From: Symbiodinium natans
Taxonomy: Eukaryota > Sar > Dinophyceae > Suessiales > Symbiodiniaceae
DNA length: 64,000 nt
Direction of reading: 5' to 3'
Assembly: GCA_905221605.1 (NCBI GenBank)
Contig: CAJNDS010000102.1
Coordinates: forward strand, 124,001 to 188,000
Made by a program: the position numbers and the translations under genes. This document shows, piece after piece, positions 41,901-52,402 of the stretch (positions are counted from its first letter, which is position 1; each line of letters begins with the position of its first letter). A model generated the notes under the pieces. The model made no database searches. It saw only the letters and a program-made list of their open reading frames with translations, and was not told the DNA's origin.

Positions 41901-44682
41901 GAACCTAAAAAAATGGTAGGGTTTAGGTTCTTAGGGATGCATCCCCCTAAACCCTAAACCCTAAACCCAAAACCCTCCCCAGACCTCCTCACATGGACTG
42001 GGCACTTCCTCCGAGGTCGGACACCGCCTGGCTCGGGCTTGGGCAAGGTTTAGGGGTTTGGGGTTTAGGGTTCAGGGGTTTAGGGTTTAGGCTTCAGGGG
42101 TTTAAGGTTTAAGGTTTAGGGTGTAGGGTTTAGGGTTTAGGGTCACAAGGCGCTTAGATGGAGAACTTGAAGCAGCGTGCCTTGGACTTGGGCCACGGCA
42201 TTCAAAGGCTTTCCAGGACTTCACACTACCAGGGTCTAAGGACGCCTGATCGGGGACAGTAGCTATATAGTGCAGCGAAACAGCTATCTGGTCCGCTATA
42301 TACGGGGCGTGGTGTTCAGCCTTTGCAAGAAGGCAACGGGCTCAGACCACAAGTCCTATGCTTCCTAGTTGTCCAGTAACCTGGGGGAATTAAAGGTTAA
42401 CCTTTGGGATTATGAGGGGATTATTATACTACACTACCCAAAAAGGTTAAAGCTTACCTACTCTACTACTAGGACCTAGGACTTGCTTCCAGGCAAAATC
42501 TTCTTTCTTGAGGGACTGGGCCACCCTCGGGCCTAAAGAAGCCAACGCAACACGCAATCGAAGCCAGCGCAGCTTGTTTCGTGCGGCCTGGCTGTCCACT
42601 GACTGTCTCGTGTTACGCTTATCTCGCCGCCACCTAAAGCGTCGGCGCCTGCAGCACTTCTACCTGTCTGCGCGTGAGAGCAAAGAAGGCACATCTGGGG
42701 TGGGGATGCATGGATGCCAACGCTTCAGGTGCCCCCACAGGCCCATGAAGCTGGGGGAGCATTCGGAGGTCTGGCAGATGGTTTCCGCCACGATGATGAA
42801 ACAACATCTGCGAATTCAGCGCTAGGACCTCGGACCTCTGTCAGAAACACCTCCCCCTGCTTAACCCTGCTACAAGTAGAAATCTTGGATCGTGAAAAAG
42901 TCCAGCAATGGACGAAGCGTATGAAGCAAAATGGTTCATCAACCACCTGTGCGCAAGAAAGACTCGGAGATGGAAGGCTCGCGGAGATGCTGTGTAAAAG
43001 AAGGGGCGCCCTAGTTATAAGTAGAGTTATAAGGACCCTAAATATTATTATTGGGTGAGAAGGATCCTATTCTGGGTTACAAGTTAGTTAACTATATTTA
43101 GTATATAGTAAGGGGGCCCCTCTTTGTAAGTATCAACACCTTGAGAGGTCCGAGCGCACTTTGGCCAAGTACTCACTTCAGAGTGTGGTTAGGACGGGAA
43201 GGGTGATTGCAAGGGCGCGGCTTAAAACCCAAACCCAGAACCCAGAACCCTGAACCCTGAACCCTGAACCCTAAACCCTAAACCCTAAACCCTAAGTCTT
43301 CACAAAGCAACGCAGTGCACCCTGGCAGTCTGCATCTTCCCAAATAAACGGGGCTGAAGTACGCACCGTGTACTCTGGGCCGCTCTATCGCCACCATGGC
43401 AGCTTGGTTGGCAACTTCCATCACGAAGCCAGAATCCACCAACCTACCCCTCCCCCCACTCCCTCATCGCGAACAGGGTAAGTTCTACGAGTGGCCCGCA
43501 ATAATATATATATATATATATATATACATATATATATAGATATGTATATATATATATAAATAAAAACATCCCTATGACAACGCAACCGAACCGCCAAACA
43601 GGAACTCCATCACAGTCTTCGTGGGGTCATCGGGTGGCTCTCTGGGGTGTTGGGGTCCAAAAGGGAGACCCCCCCAACTGCCGCACCTTTGCCTTACCTT
43701 ATGTAACCGCCCCCTTATGTGGCCGTGCTGTGCATTGTGGCCTATGAAAACTGAGCTGTTCTATCAGTCCGAAGTTGAACTCGATAAGCTTCAAGAACCT
43801 CAACTATGCGCATGTACACACCCACTGGCAGGCATCTTCCACGCGTGCCAAGTGCGCACTTGCCCACTTGAGCAGTGTCCTTGCGATAGAACCGTCGCTC
43901 CTACGTCCTTTAGCTGCACGGTTCATCTACACCAATGCTCAGGTAACTTTCCACGAAAGGCGCGGGCTTGCAACAAGCCGGCTGAAAGGGGAAGTTCCGG
44001 GCAGAAAGCTGCAAGCACTCTAAAACCGATACCCTATAAACCCCTTGAACCATCATGGCAGCAATGCATTTAAGGATCCAGGCTGCTTGCCTCTGCTTTC
44101 AGACTCCCATGCTGATCAGCCCGGAACTTCCAAATCTTGCACTAGGTGCCTACTCTCCGCACCTTTGGACATTTACAAATTTTACACTTCGCCAGTAAGC
44201 CGAGGTTGGTCGATGTAGTGTGGCAGGTCAACACTACAGTATGAACAAGCGGTCTCAACGATAAACCCCAAACCCGAAAGCCTAAACCCCCTGCCAAGCT
44301 TTTAGGAAAACTCGGTCTGAGTTCCAGAGTTTAGTCGTCGCTGAAACTTCTGGGGTCGGCTTCCTGCCCTGAGCCAAACGACTGAACTTTAAATCCCGCA
44401 CCTTCTTTAGGAGATATAATGCAGCAGACCACGCTTACCAGCTTCGAAACAAGTGCTGTCCTGGGCCCGCGCACGCCCGCCCGCACGCTACACCGATGTC
44501 CCGCAAGCCAGGGATGGCAGATTCCCCCCACAAATAAAGAAAACGGGGGCTCGGAAGGAACAAAACTTATGGGGATTGCTTCCCACATTTGGAGAGTCCA
44601 GCTCTAAAGAGACTGCACTAAGCAAGAACGACACAATAGAATGTTCTACTGGAGCGTTCTTGACCTGCACTTTTCTCTATGT
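38908..44682. other. Gene-poor region
   Basis: No gene recognised. ITS at about 39335-39395 (AAAACCCTT variants, then normal units), 39885-39925, 41238-41280, 41728-41755, 41945-41980, 42047-42150 and 43228-43295. G-run 41147-41162; (AT)n at 43501-43560; a diverged FB-D copy near 42370-42480. The stretches 40000-41140 and 42500-43080 have short frames with no family resemblance. Confidence 0.65.
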
Positions 44683-44784
44683 TATATATATATATATATA
44701 TATTTGGTCACCCCCCCCCCCCCTCGACAGACCCCGGAATTGTATTTCCGATCTGTCCAGGAAGCGAGGGGGGGGGAAGAGCAC

Positions 44785-45665
44785 CACTCCAAAATTCCTC
44801 GAGTTTCCAAAAATCCAAAAATCCAAAAATCCCAACCCAAGTTTCGGATTTTTGGAAACTCGAGGAATTTGCTCAAAATCCAAAAAAACCCAAAATTCCT
44901 CGAGTTTCCAAAAATCCAAAAATCCAAAAACCCCAACCCCAGTTTCGGATTTTTGGAAACTCGAGGAATTTGCTCAAAATCCAAAAAAACCCAAAATTCC
45001 TCGAGTTTCCAAAAATCCAAAAATCCAAAAAATCCCCAACCCCAGTTTCGGATTTTTGGAAACTCGAGCGGGAGCCTCGAAATCCAAAAAAACCCAAAAT
45101 TCCTCGAGTTTCCAAAATTCCAAAAATCCAAAAATCCCAACCCCAGTTTCGGATTTTTGGGAACTCGAGGAATTTGCTCAAAATCCAAAAAACCCAAAAT
45201 TCCTCGAGTTTCCAAAAATCCAAAAATCCAAAAATCCCAACCCCAGTTTCGGATTTTTGGAAACTCGAGGAATTTGCTCAAAATCCAAAAAAAACCAAAA
45301 TTCCCCGAGTTTCCAAAAATCCGAAACTGGGGTTGGGATTTTTGGATTTTTGGATTTTTGGAAACTCGAGGAATTTTGGGTTTTTTTTGGATTTTGAGCA
45401 AATTCCTCGAGTTTCCAAAAATCCGAAACTGGGGTTGGGATTTTTGGATTTTTGGATTTTTGGAAACTCGAGGAATTTTGGTTTTTTTGGATTTTGAGCA
45501 AATTCCTCGAGTTTCCAAAAATCCGAAACTGGGGTTGGGATTTTTGGATTTTTGGATTTTTGGAAACTCGAGGAATTTTGGGTTTTTTTGGATTTTGAGC
45601 AAATTCCTCGAGTTTCCAAAAATCCGAAACTTGGGTTGGGATTTTTGGATTTTTGGAAACTCGGG
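44785..45665. repeat. ~880-bp palindromic array of 100-bp units
   Basis: Units start CCTCGAGTTTCC at 44797, 44898, 44999, 45102, 45202 and about 45303 (period 100-103). Each unit is itself an inverted repeat (TCCTCGAGTTTCCAAAAATC against its inverse). After about 45310 the array continues in the opposite orientation, making a large palindrome. The absence of stops in the unit creates frames of up to 411 codons on both strands, which are not genes. Confidence 0.95.
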
Positions 45666-45764
45666 TTTTGGTGAGATTCTTTTAGGGGTTCTACACTCAT
45701 GAGAAATATGAAATATATTAAAAACACAGAGAGCTATGCTAGCAACAGCTACTGGAGTTTGATA

Positions 45765-46720
45765 TTGATTCCTATTCATTTTAATCAAATGCCAAATAAT
45801 TGGAATACGAGTCTGAGTAATTGTAACAGCATTCTTCTTCCTAGTTAGTTTCAATAAAAGTCTTAGAATTTTAATAAGCTTCATAACACATTTTATACAT
45901 ATTCCTATTAATCTCAATAGGCTTCTTATTCATTTTCATAAGATGTCTTACAATTTCTAATTGGGTTCCTTTTGCTTTGACAAGCTTCCTATTCATTTAA
46001 AAAGGCTTCTGATTAATTGGAATAGGCTTCGTATTCATTTTAACAGGGTTTCTCATTCATGTTGACAGGAAGTCTAATAATGTTCATAGGATTCCTACTA
46101 GATTCCACAGTGCTCCGATTATGTTTCTAAATCCTGTTCCCTATTCATTTCAATTGGACTCGAAGTAATGTTATTGTAACTCTTATTTGTTTTATTGGCA
46201 ATCCTATAAATTAAATGTTTTAATAGGGTTCATTATAATTCTAACAGTACGACTCTTATTGTTTTAAGTTTTGAAGGGTCCACATTACTTTTTTTATAGA
46301 ATTTTATTGGCTCCTCTTAATCCTTTAATAGGATTCATCTTCATGTTAAACGGATTCCTTTTACTCTTAAAAAGAAGTCATAGATTCTTTTGTAGGGTTC
46401 CTATCAATTTTAATAGCATCCCTATGAATTCTAAAGGGTTCCTATTCATTTGAATGGCCTTCCTATGGTTCCTCTGAATTTAGAACGCCAAGAAATTTCA
46501 ATAGGAGCTTCTACGTATTTCAACTAGGTTCTTATTAATTGTACTAGGATTCTTACTAAGTTTCCAAAAAGACTCGTCTTAATTTCAATAGGGTTCTCAT
46601 TCATTCCTATTGATTGAAATAGGATTCCTATTGAACTCATACGAAGCCTATGAATCCTAATAAACTTAATAGGAACCCAAGTAAAACTAAGAGCAATCTT
46701 ATTAGAATTAATAGCAATCC
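45765..46720. repeat. AT-rich degenerate minisatellite
   Basis: Diverged words such as TTCCTATTCATTTTAATAGG repeat at roughly 30-35 bp. Confidence 0.75.
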
Positions 46721-46957
46721 ACGATGTCGAGCAAATTGTTCAGGTCCTTACAGCATGCGCCCTTCTCACATCTGTCTGCATCTTTCATTGCGAACACAAA
46801 ACCGTACCAATCGAAAAAATATGCTCTATTGTGTGTTAACGTGTCTGGCTACTGTGTGCAGCTATGCTGTCCGTCGCGCCCTCAGCCTTTTTTTCGCTTC
46901 CGGGGTCTGTCGAGGGGGGGGGGGTGAGCATATATTTATTTATATATATATATATAT

Positions 46958-46983
46958 GGGCGTCCGCCTATTGCGGTTCCCCT
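46958..46983 (+). repeat. Left inverted end of the three-gene element
   Basis: GGGCGT-CCGCCTATTGCGG-TTCCCCT. Self-pairs as GGG/CCC outside and CCGC/GCGG inside, with a 5-nt loop. Confidence 0.8.
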
Positions 46984-47032
46984 TAGTTTTTTCAACGTCA
47001 TAACCGTATGTATAATCTAACACTGAATGACA

Positions 47033-47060
47033 GTTATAACCACAACATATGAGTTATAAC
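47033..47060. promoter_or_regulatory. Paired GTTATAAC motif, left
   Basis: GTTATAAC at 47033-47040 and 47053-47060, start-to-start spacing 20 bp, 75 bp from the element's left tip. Confidence 0.7.
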
Positions 47061-47247
47061 TTATATCCCTATATATTCTATTGACACATACCCACTCGTA
47101 TATATATTTGTAGAGCTCGTCCAGGCTGACGAGGACGTAGGCACCTCAGATGGTGCGCACATGCTTTTATTCAGGTGTTTTTTTTTGCAGCTCACACTGT
47201 CGCACTGGATTTTTTCCCCACTGTTGTCGCGACTGTCGCGAATGTGC

Positions 47248-48711
47248 TTAGATGGCGATGAATGCATTTCTGCACTTGCCACCTTCATTCGACCGTGCCA
47301 GGCCCTCTAGCACTGACATCATGGAGCTACCGACATTAACATAGAACATGTACTCCTGCATATCGGGCTCTTCGATACGCAAGTACCCGTGCCGCTGGCG
47401 AGACCATTTCTTCAAGCGGTTATTCTCTGACTCGGCATCATTGGTATGGAAACCAGTGGCAACATCTCGGAAGCATTTGTCATGCTTGACCGATGGTGGA
47501 TGCTTGTACCCTAACTGATCTGCTGCCTTTGTAGTAGCAGTCCACCCGTCAAAGACTAGGGTACTGTGCTTGCGAACCCTACTGTGCAGAGTGTCCCTGA
47601 TCTCATGCAGCCCACGAGGCTTGTTATTTACAGCCTGGGATGTACGTGGCAAGAGTCTGTACGTGATCTTCCTCAAACCATTTCCATGTGTGAAGACCTT
47701 AGACCCACGACCAACACACACAGCAAGCCACAACCACTTTCCATTGAGCTTGAGATTCTGCGCGGGCTTCTTCAGTACACGAAGAGGACGTCGATGCGCC
47801 GCAGGACGTTTCATGGAGGTAAAGGTCGATGGTCTCTTCACTGCGGCAGATGGACGTTTCATGACGGCAGCAGGCTTTTTGAGGAGGGTGTACGATCCCG
47901 CCGCCTTGCTTTCACCTTTTCTGAGTGTCCTCGCAGGGAGGACTTTCATACCCTGGGCCTTCTTCATGGAAGGGGTCTCAGAACGCACATTGCTTCGTTC
48001 CTGTGGGTAGCCACTCTTGTTGATGCCGTTGTTGCCCATTGACCAGCCATCCTCTGGATGTGTGCCAACCAGACATTCGTCAATCACGACGGTGTAGTTC
48101 AGTCCTCCTATCATCATTTGGTCCATGTTCTTCAACGCCCTCCCCAAGGCTTGTTGAAAAGATCGACGCCATTGAGTCATCGTGTGCTCCTTGATATTGC
48201 CATAGCCGAACTGAAGCTCGTTGATGATATGTACCCAAGGCATACCCAGGCGTAGCATATTCAGCATGTGAAGGAATGCTAGCCAATTGCTGATTGTGAT
48301 CTCTTTCATGAACCCGTGAAAGTTGACGGGAGCATTCATATGTTTGTGTCCGCTTGTCCGACATGTCCATCTGTATCTCAAACACCCATCTGGATTAGAG
48401 CACTCCAACCGAGTGGGACCATTGCATTCCGTGCACTTGTGCATTCCCAATATAATGCCAGTTCGCAGCATCAAAGCAATGGCTCTCAATGTCAAGCTAA
48501 CGTTTTGCCCGTTGCTATCCAGCACCCGTCGATCTATGATGTAGTGCTTGAAGGATGTGTCGGACTGAAACCACTCTTCACACATCTTCTTCTGGAAGTC
48601 AAGAAAAGTGATGTCATCCAAGCGCCTGCCATGTAGGCCACCGGTTTTAGGTAGCAACGGCATATCAACCCACTCACATGTAAGCAAAATGCCTTTAGGG
48701 CAAGCAGACAT
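47248..48711 (-). CDS. IS1595/Merlin-type (ISXO2-like) DDE transposase
   Basis: 487 residues from an ATG at 48711. N-terminal Cys cluster (C93, C96, C104, C110, C117: zinc ribbon). Catalytic core: YTVVIDECLVG (D211), LVFDGW (D388), KHPPSVKHDKCF, then GFHTNDAESENNRLKKW, the H-T-N..E motif of ISXO2 transposases (E427 the likely third acidic residue), followed by EYMFYVN. Between D211 and D388 lies a basic insert (about 275-318) of KKPAA/KRPSA repeats, a composition typical of dinoflagellate proteins and possibly DNA-binding or nuclear-targeting. The family normally cuts and pastes DNA between inverted repeats. The core is intact, so the copy may be active. No intron is needed. Confidence 0.85.
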   Translation of the reverse strand: MSACPKGILLTCEWVDMPLLPKTGGLHGRRLDDITFLDFQKKMCEEWFQSDTSFKHYIIDRRVLDSNGQNVSLTLRAIALMLRTGIILGMHKCTECNGPTRLECSNPDGCLRYRWTCRTSGHKHMNAPVNFHGFMKEITISNWLAFLHMLNMLRLGMPWVHIINELQFGYGNIKEHTMTQWRRSFQQALGRALKNMDQMMIGGLNYTVVIDECLVGTHPEDGWSMGNNGINKSGYPQERSNVRSETPSMKKAQGMKVLPARTLRKGESKAAGSYTLLKKPAAVMKRPSAAVKRPSTFTSMKRPAAHRRPLRVLKKPAQNLKLNGKWLWLAVCVGRGSKVFTHGNGLRKITYRLLPRTSQAVNNKPRGLHEIRDTLHSRVRKHSTLVFDGWTATTKAADQLGYKHPPSVKHDKCFRDVATGFHTNDAESENNRLKKWSRQRHGYLRIEEPDMQEYMFYVNVGSSMMSVLEGLARSNEGGKCRNAFIAI

Positions 48712-48839
48712 GGAATCACATTTCGCTGCGATGCTCGTCTAAATGCCTGCACATAGACCACAAGTTTTACCGGTGCATAAGGAAGTCTTTATCAGAGTTT
48801 CCCCGGCTCAGACTCCGCTTCATATGCTCTCCGAATTTG

Positions 48840-48935
48840 CATCATACGCTCTATCTCGGATCAAAACTGAAGCTGTCCTAGCTCCACATCCGATTGGTGC
48901 ACTCTACCCGGGATCAAACTGAAGTGGGATCTCTA
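48840..48935 (+). repeat. Short direct repeat between genes 2 and 3
   Basis: CTCGGATCAAAACTGAAG (about 48855) and CCGGGATCAAACTGAAG (about 48908) lie about 53 bp apart in the gap upstream of the transposase; possible regulatory duplication. Confidence 0.5.
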
Positions 48936-48947
48936 GGTCGGAACCGC

Positions 48948-50912
48948 TCACTCCTCAGGGTCTTCGCCTGCTAATGGCATGTGGTCATCGCTATCATAGT
49001 CCATCTCGTCACTGCCACGCATTCGCTTATGTGACGGTGATGGTGGAGTGGGGTCCAAGTCAATGACTCCAATCGCATCTGGATTCGAAAGCATCATGGC
49101 AAACGAACCTTCTCCTTCAACACACTCCTCTTTCACCTTTGTCATGATGCCTGAGGGCGAAGGTGCCGCCGACAATGAAGGCGCCATCCCTGAGGGCGAA
49201 GGTGCCGCCGACGATGAAGGTGCCATCGAGGCGACAGAGGTGGACTTGGCTGGCATCGAGAGTGTATCTTCAGAGCATAAAAAATTAGGGCAGATTCGGC
49301 CTGAGAACGGCAAGTCGGGTTTGATCTCATTGTACCTCTGTGAGCTCTCAGTGAAGAGGTTGGCTTCAAACACAACTCTTGTCCGCGCAGGCTTCTGCTG
49401 TGTCTCTGTGAGCATGGACATAAGATCATGAGACCATTGGCGCTTCTGAGCCCAGTCCGCAGGCTGATCTGGAATGCCTTGGCGCATATCATCAATCACC
49501 TTCTGGCCAACAGGGCTGAGGAAATCCTTGTTGCCATTGATGTAGGGAACGCGAGTGACGGGCCCTTTCGAAGTGCCAGCCTTCCGAAAGAAGACTGCGT
49601 GGTTCATGTTGACCACAAAGTGAGCTCGTTTGAGGCATGCCATGATGTCTTGTCTGCTTGCCTTTTCGTTGAAGGCTGGCTTGATCATCTCAAAGAAAAT
49701 CTCGAAGGATGTTGTCGTATCGCATGTGTCATCAGGTTCTGCATTCTCGTCCACCTTGTTGTCACACACCACACGTAGCTGGTGTTGCACGAACCGAGCG
49801 GCTGTCCATCGTTCAACCGTGTGGCACTCAAGCAATGTGCTGTCAAGAAAACTCTTGAGCTTGGGAATCGGCAGTGTGTTCATATCTGGATCATCCAGAA
49901 TGTCTGGCCGATGCTTCTCGCCAGACTCGCCACGCAATTGATCCAAGGACGCACAAATTCTGAAACCCGGCCTGATGGTTGGATCTAGATTGTCTCGGAG
50001 CAGGTGATACTCACTGACCGCCATTGCAATCGCTTCTGCTGCCGGCGTTTTTCCCTTTTCGGCCAGGCCAAGGAAGACAAGAGTTTTCGCCTTCAGTTCG
50101 CCAAGAAGATGCACGAGCACCTCGTCTAACAGCCAGCCCGAGAGGTCGTGGAGAGTCAGATAGAACTTCTCCACAGTTTTCGCATAGACATTACCACTTG
50201 TGAGCCCTCGAAGACACTCCTTCACCAAGCCTGCCGACCATCCATGGAGTGGACTCTCTGCACGCTTGGTTTCAATCTCTGCCCATTCGATCTGCTGGTT
50301 GCCCATGTTAGTCCGCGGCCCGTTAGACTTGATGTAAGCAAAGCCGTTTTGAAGATCATCAGTCTCTTGTTTCGGCTTGGGCTCCTTGGGAGGCTTGGGC
50401 GATATCTGAGTGTAGTAGGCCAGCCAGTGCGACATCTCCTTGAGCATCAACTGAATGGCCAATGGTCCAGCACGAAAGTTGGGTGTGAAATCAATCATCT
50501 TCAATGTCCCATACGCGATGTCCTCGACGGTTCGGATGTTTGTCTTGTTCTCGAACGTGTAGCACTTCAAGATAACGCAGTCCGTGATGCTGGTCTTGAT
50601 GATAGCAAGCTGCATCTTGAAAGGAGCGCAGATCTCTACTTTGGGACAAAATGGAGGCGGAAGCTGATCATATTGGTTCTGCAACATGCGTTCTTCAAGC
50701 CCTTCGAAATCCACAGCCGAGAATTTCACATCCGTGATCATGTCAACGACAAACTTGGCGAGGTAGCGGCCTTCAACGTTCTTGAGCGGTAGATCTTCCA
50801 CACAGCCGTTCGCATCATCCTGTTTGGAGATCAAGGGAGTGCTCACTGGAGTGAAGTCGTACGACCTGATGTCATTGAGAGCACGAGCGTACGCCGAAGG
50901 TTGTCCAGGCAT
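48948..50912 (-). CDS. Putative P-loop NTPase resembling superfamily 3 helicases
   Basis: About 654 residues from the ATG at 50912 (numbering below is from an upstream TTG at 50948). A Walker A loop GLAEKGKT (294-301) follows a hydrophobic strand (KTLVFL). A Walker B-like RPDILDDPD (D352, D353) comes about 50 residues later, then LRVVCDNK (N397) where SF3 helicases have motif C. A further FVVNMNHAVFFR segment lies at 444-455. The C-terminus is low in complexity, with a duplicated Ser/Ala/Pro 13-residue unit (39-bp DNA repeat near 49150-49228), and ends very acidic. The N-terminal ~280 residues match nothing known to me. Between transposase and acidic gene, same strand, 236-bp gaps. Helicase assignment is inference from motif order. 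Confidence 0.5.
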   Translation of the reverse strand: MPGQPSAYARALNDIRSYDFTPVSTPLISKQDDANGCVEDLPLKNVEGRYLAKFVVDMITDVKFSAVDFEGLEERMLQNQYDQLPPPFCPKVEICAPFKMQLAIIKTSITDCVILKCYTFENKTNIRTVEDIAYGTLKMIDFTPNFRAGPLAIQLMLKEMSHWLAYYTQISPKPPKEPKPKQETDDLQNGFAYIKSNGPRTNMGNQQIEWAEIETKRAESPLHGWSAGLVKECLRGLTSGNVYAKTVEKFYLTLHDLSGWLLDEVLVHLLGELKAKTLVFLGLAEKGKTPAAEAIAMAVSEYHLLRDNLDPTIRPGFRICASLDQLRGESGEKHRPDILDDPDMNTLPIPKLKSFLDSTLLECHTVERWTAARFVQHQLRVVCDNKVDENAEPDDTCDTTTSFEIFFEMIKPAFNEKASRQDIMACLKRAHFVVNMNHAVFFRKAGTSKGPVTRVPYINGNKDFLSPVGQKVIDDMRQGIPDQPADWAQKRQWSHDLMSMLTETQQKPARTRVVFEANLFTESSQRYNEIKPDLPFSGRICPNFLCSEDTLSMPAKSTSVASMAPSSSAAPSPSGMAPSLSAAPSPSGIMTKVKEECVEGEGSFAMMLSNPDAIGVIDLDPTPPSPSHKRMRGSDEMDYDSDDHMPLAGEDPEE

Positions 50913-51183
50913 TGCTGGAAAAGAAAATGCTTGGCGATGACCACACAACAGGACAGATGTAACCAGAGACTCCGGTTATAACAGGACTCCTTGTCCATTA
51001 CCTGCACATGCTTGTCAATGTGCATTTGCACTGCGCGTGAGCGTTTTCGATAGCACATGCATACACAGCTCTCGCCACACTCAACCATCAAGGATACACC
51101 GCCTCACTACAATAAATGCAGAAAGCACGTTTCTGTCAGCCCCGCGGGAAGAAGTGTGCTGCTACAGTGAACCTGTATGTTCA

Positions 51184-52032
51184 CTAGGCGTTTGCCCATG
51201 CCTTGTGGGCGTTTGCCAAATGCTGGAGCGCATCTTTGAGAATGCGACGCTTCTTCTGCGATTCCCCAATCTGGTCCTCCAAAACAGTGAGACTCTGAAA
51301 GGCGTCATGCCATTCAGGCTCCCATTTTGTGATATCTACACACTCACTGTCAGCAGGTTGGCGTGCCGCATTTGAGCTTGAGGCCTGTGGCGTCGCACTG
51401 GAATCCGACGAGGACGAACTGGATGACGAGTCACTATCTGAGTCGCCCCCACTCTCTATGTTGGAGTGCCCCTCGCTCATGGTGATGGCCCCGTTGCCAT
51501 TGGAGATGTTCCCTGCATTCTTGTTGTCGTCCCGGCTATCTTTGCTTGAGTGCCCCTCGCCCATGGTGATAGCTTTCTTGCCCTTGGACTTCTGCTTGTC
51601 TGGAGCCTCTTGAGTATCCGAGTTAGCCTCCTCGATGGGGTCCTCCACACTGCCGTCCGTGATGGCATGGACTGTGCCCGCATTTTGTTTGGTTCTGGTG
51701 CGCTTCTTCTCCTTCATGAGCCAAGCATGTAGTTTCTCTTGCACGGTGTCATTCCATCCACCACTCATGCCACGAGGTAGCCCGGCATCCCGCTGTAGAT
51801 AGTTGATGTAATGGTTGATAGCCGTCTTGTCCAGATTTCGCTTGCTGGGATGTGAGGGCACTACACCGCTAACGATGTCGGCTCTCAGCTTTGCACAATC
51901 TGGAACTGTACAACTACATGAGGGTACAGTGTGGTCAACATCACGCCCGTCTTTGACTTGCGAGAGCTGAAGCACACAAGCGCCGTTTCCGAGGATTTCC
52001 ATCATGCCCGATACACGAGCTGCTCGCTTCAT
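51184..52032 (-). CDS. Acidic, Ser-rich coiled-coil protein of the three-gene element
   Basis: 282 residues from ATG 52032. N-terminal part with a small Cys group (CSCTVPDC) and a predicted helical region (HYINYLQRDAGLPRG through NDTVQEKLHAWLMKEKKR). The middle is acidic and Ser-rich, with a duplicated word (AITMGEGHS / AITMSEGHS) and a DSDSDSSSSSSSS run. The C-terminal helix (SLTVLEDQIGESQKKRRILK) is likely a coiled coil. Function unknown; by position an accessory protein of the element. No homologue recognised. Confidence 0.6.
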   Translation of the reverse strand: MKRAARVSGMMEILGNGACVLQLSQVKDGRDVDHTVPSCSCTVPDCAKLRADIVSGVVPSHPSKRNLDKTAINHYINYLQRDAGLPRGMSGGWNDTVQEKLHAWLMKEKKRTRTKQNAGTVHAITDGSVEDPIEEANSDTQEAPDKQKSKGKKAITMGEGHSSKDSRDDNKNAGNISNGNGAITMSEGHSNIESGGDSDSDSSSSSSSSDSSATPQASSSNAARQPADSECVDITKWEPEWHDAFQSLTVLEDQIGESQKKRRILKDALQHLANAHKAWANA

Positions 52033-52110
52033 GGAGCTAACTTGCTAAGTCTCACGACTCGAGCATGTAGGCACTGCAATATGAGAACATGGTTCTCGAA
52101 ACAGTGTCTG

Positions 52111-52138
52111 GTTATAACCACCACTCCCAGGTTATAAC
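52111..52138. promoter_or_regulatory. Paired GTTATAAC motif, right
   Basis: GTTATAAC at 52111-52118 and 52131-52138, again 20 bp apart and 79-106 bp upstream of the first gene. A single copy at 50975-50982 lies upstream of the second gene. Either a transposase/helicase binding site or a promoter element. Confidence 0.7.
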
Positions 52139-52219
52139 TCGCATGTTTGTTGAGTGTCTAAATGCAGCCGAGGCGCAATCAACATAGGCGACCATATAGT
52201 ATACGTATATTTATGAGCA

Positions 52220-52303
52220 GAAAAGATACGGGGGACACTGCTTGCGATTCAATATTTGAGGGGAAGAAAAGATACGGGGAGCATTTCTTGCGATTCAGAA
52301 TTT
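52220..52303 (+). repeat. Two-copy 46-bp direct repeat
   Basis: GAAAAGATACGGGG..CTTGCGATTCA at 52220 and at 52266. Confidence 0.8.
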
Positions 52304-52402
52304 TAGGAGTATGTAATACAGAAAATTATATTACATATATGATAATATGTGATGCCACGGCAGCATCAGCTGCGGTCGAAGTACCTCGGCAGGAGCACCA
52401 TT

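Larger units (their letters stand above)
44706..46929. mobile_element. 2.2-kb element with inverted ends set in (AT)n
   Basis: Left end 44706-44738: GGTCA, thirteen C, then TCGACAGACCCCGGAA. Right end 46898-46929 is its inverse: GCTCA, a C-run, then the same 16 bases exactly. (AT)n lies outside both (44683-44703; 46930-46957). Inside are a palindromic array (44785-45665) and an AT-rich minisatellite (45765-46720); no gene. The GGTCACC at its end matches the right end of the neighbouring three-gene element. Confidence 0.75.

Noticed and set aside
44453-45917. Frames of 272-411 codons on both strands rich in FWKLEEF / NPKIPTP
   Set aside because: They are stop-free readings of the 100-bp palindromic array in several phases; the repeat explains them.
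47566-48042. Plus-strand frames of 146-158 codons opposite the transposase
   Set aside because: Antisense shadows of the transposase, which has intact catalytic motifs.
49048-50792. Plus-strand frames of up to 214 codons opposite the P-loop gene
   Set aside because: Shadows of the 666-codon minus-strand frame, which carries the recognisable motifs.
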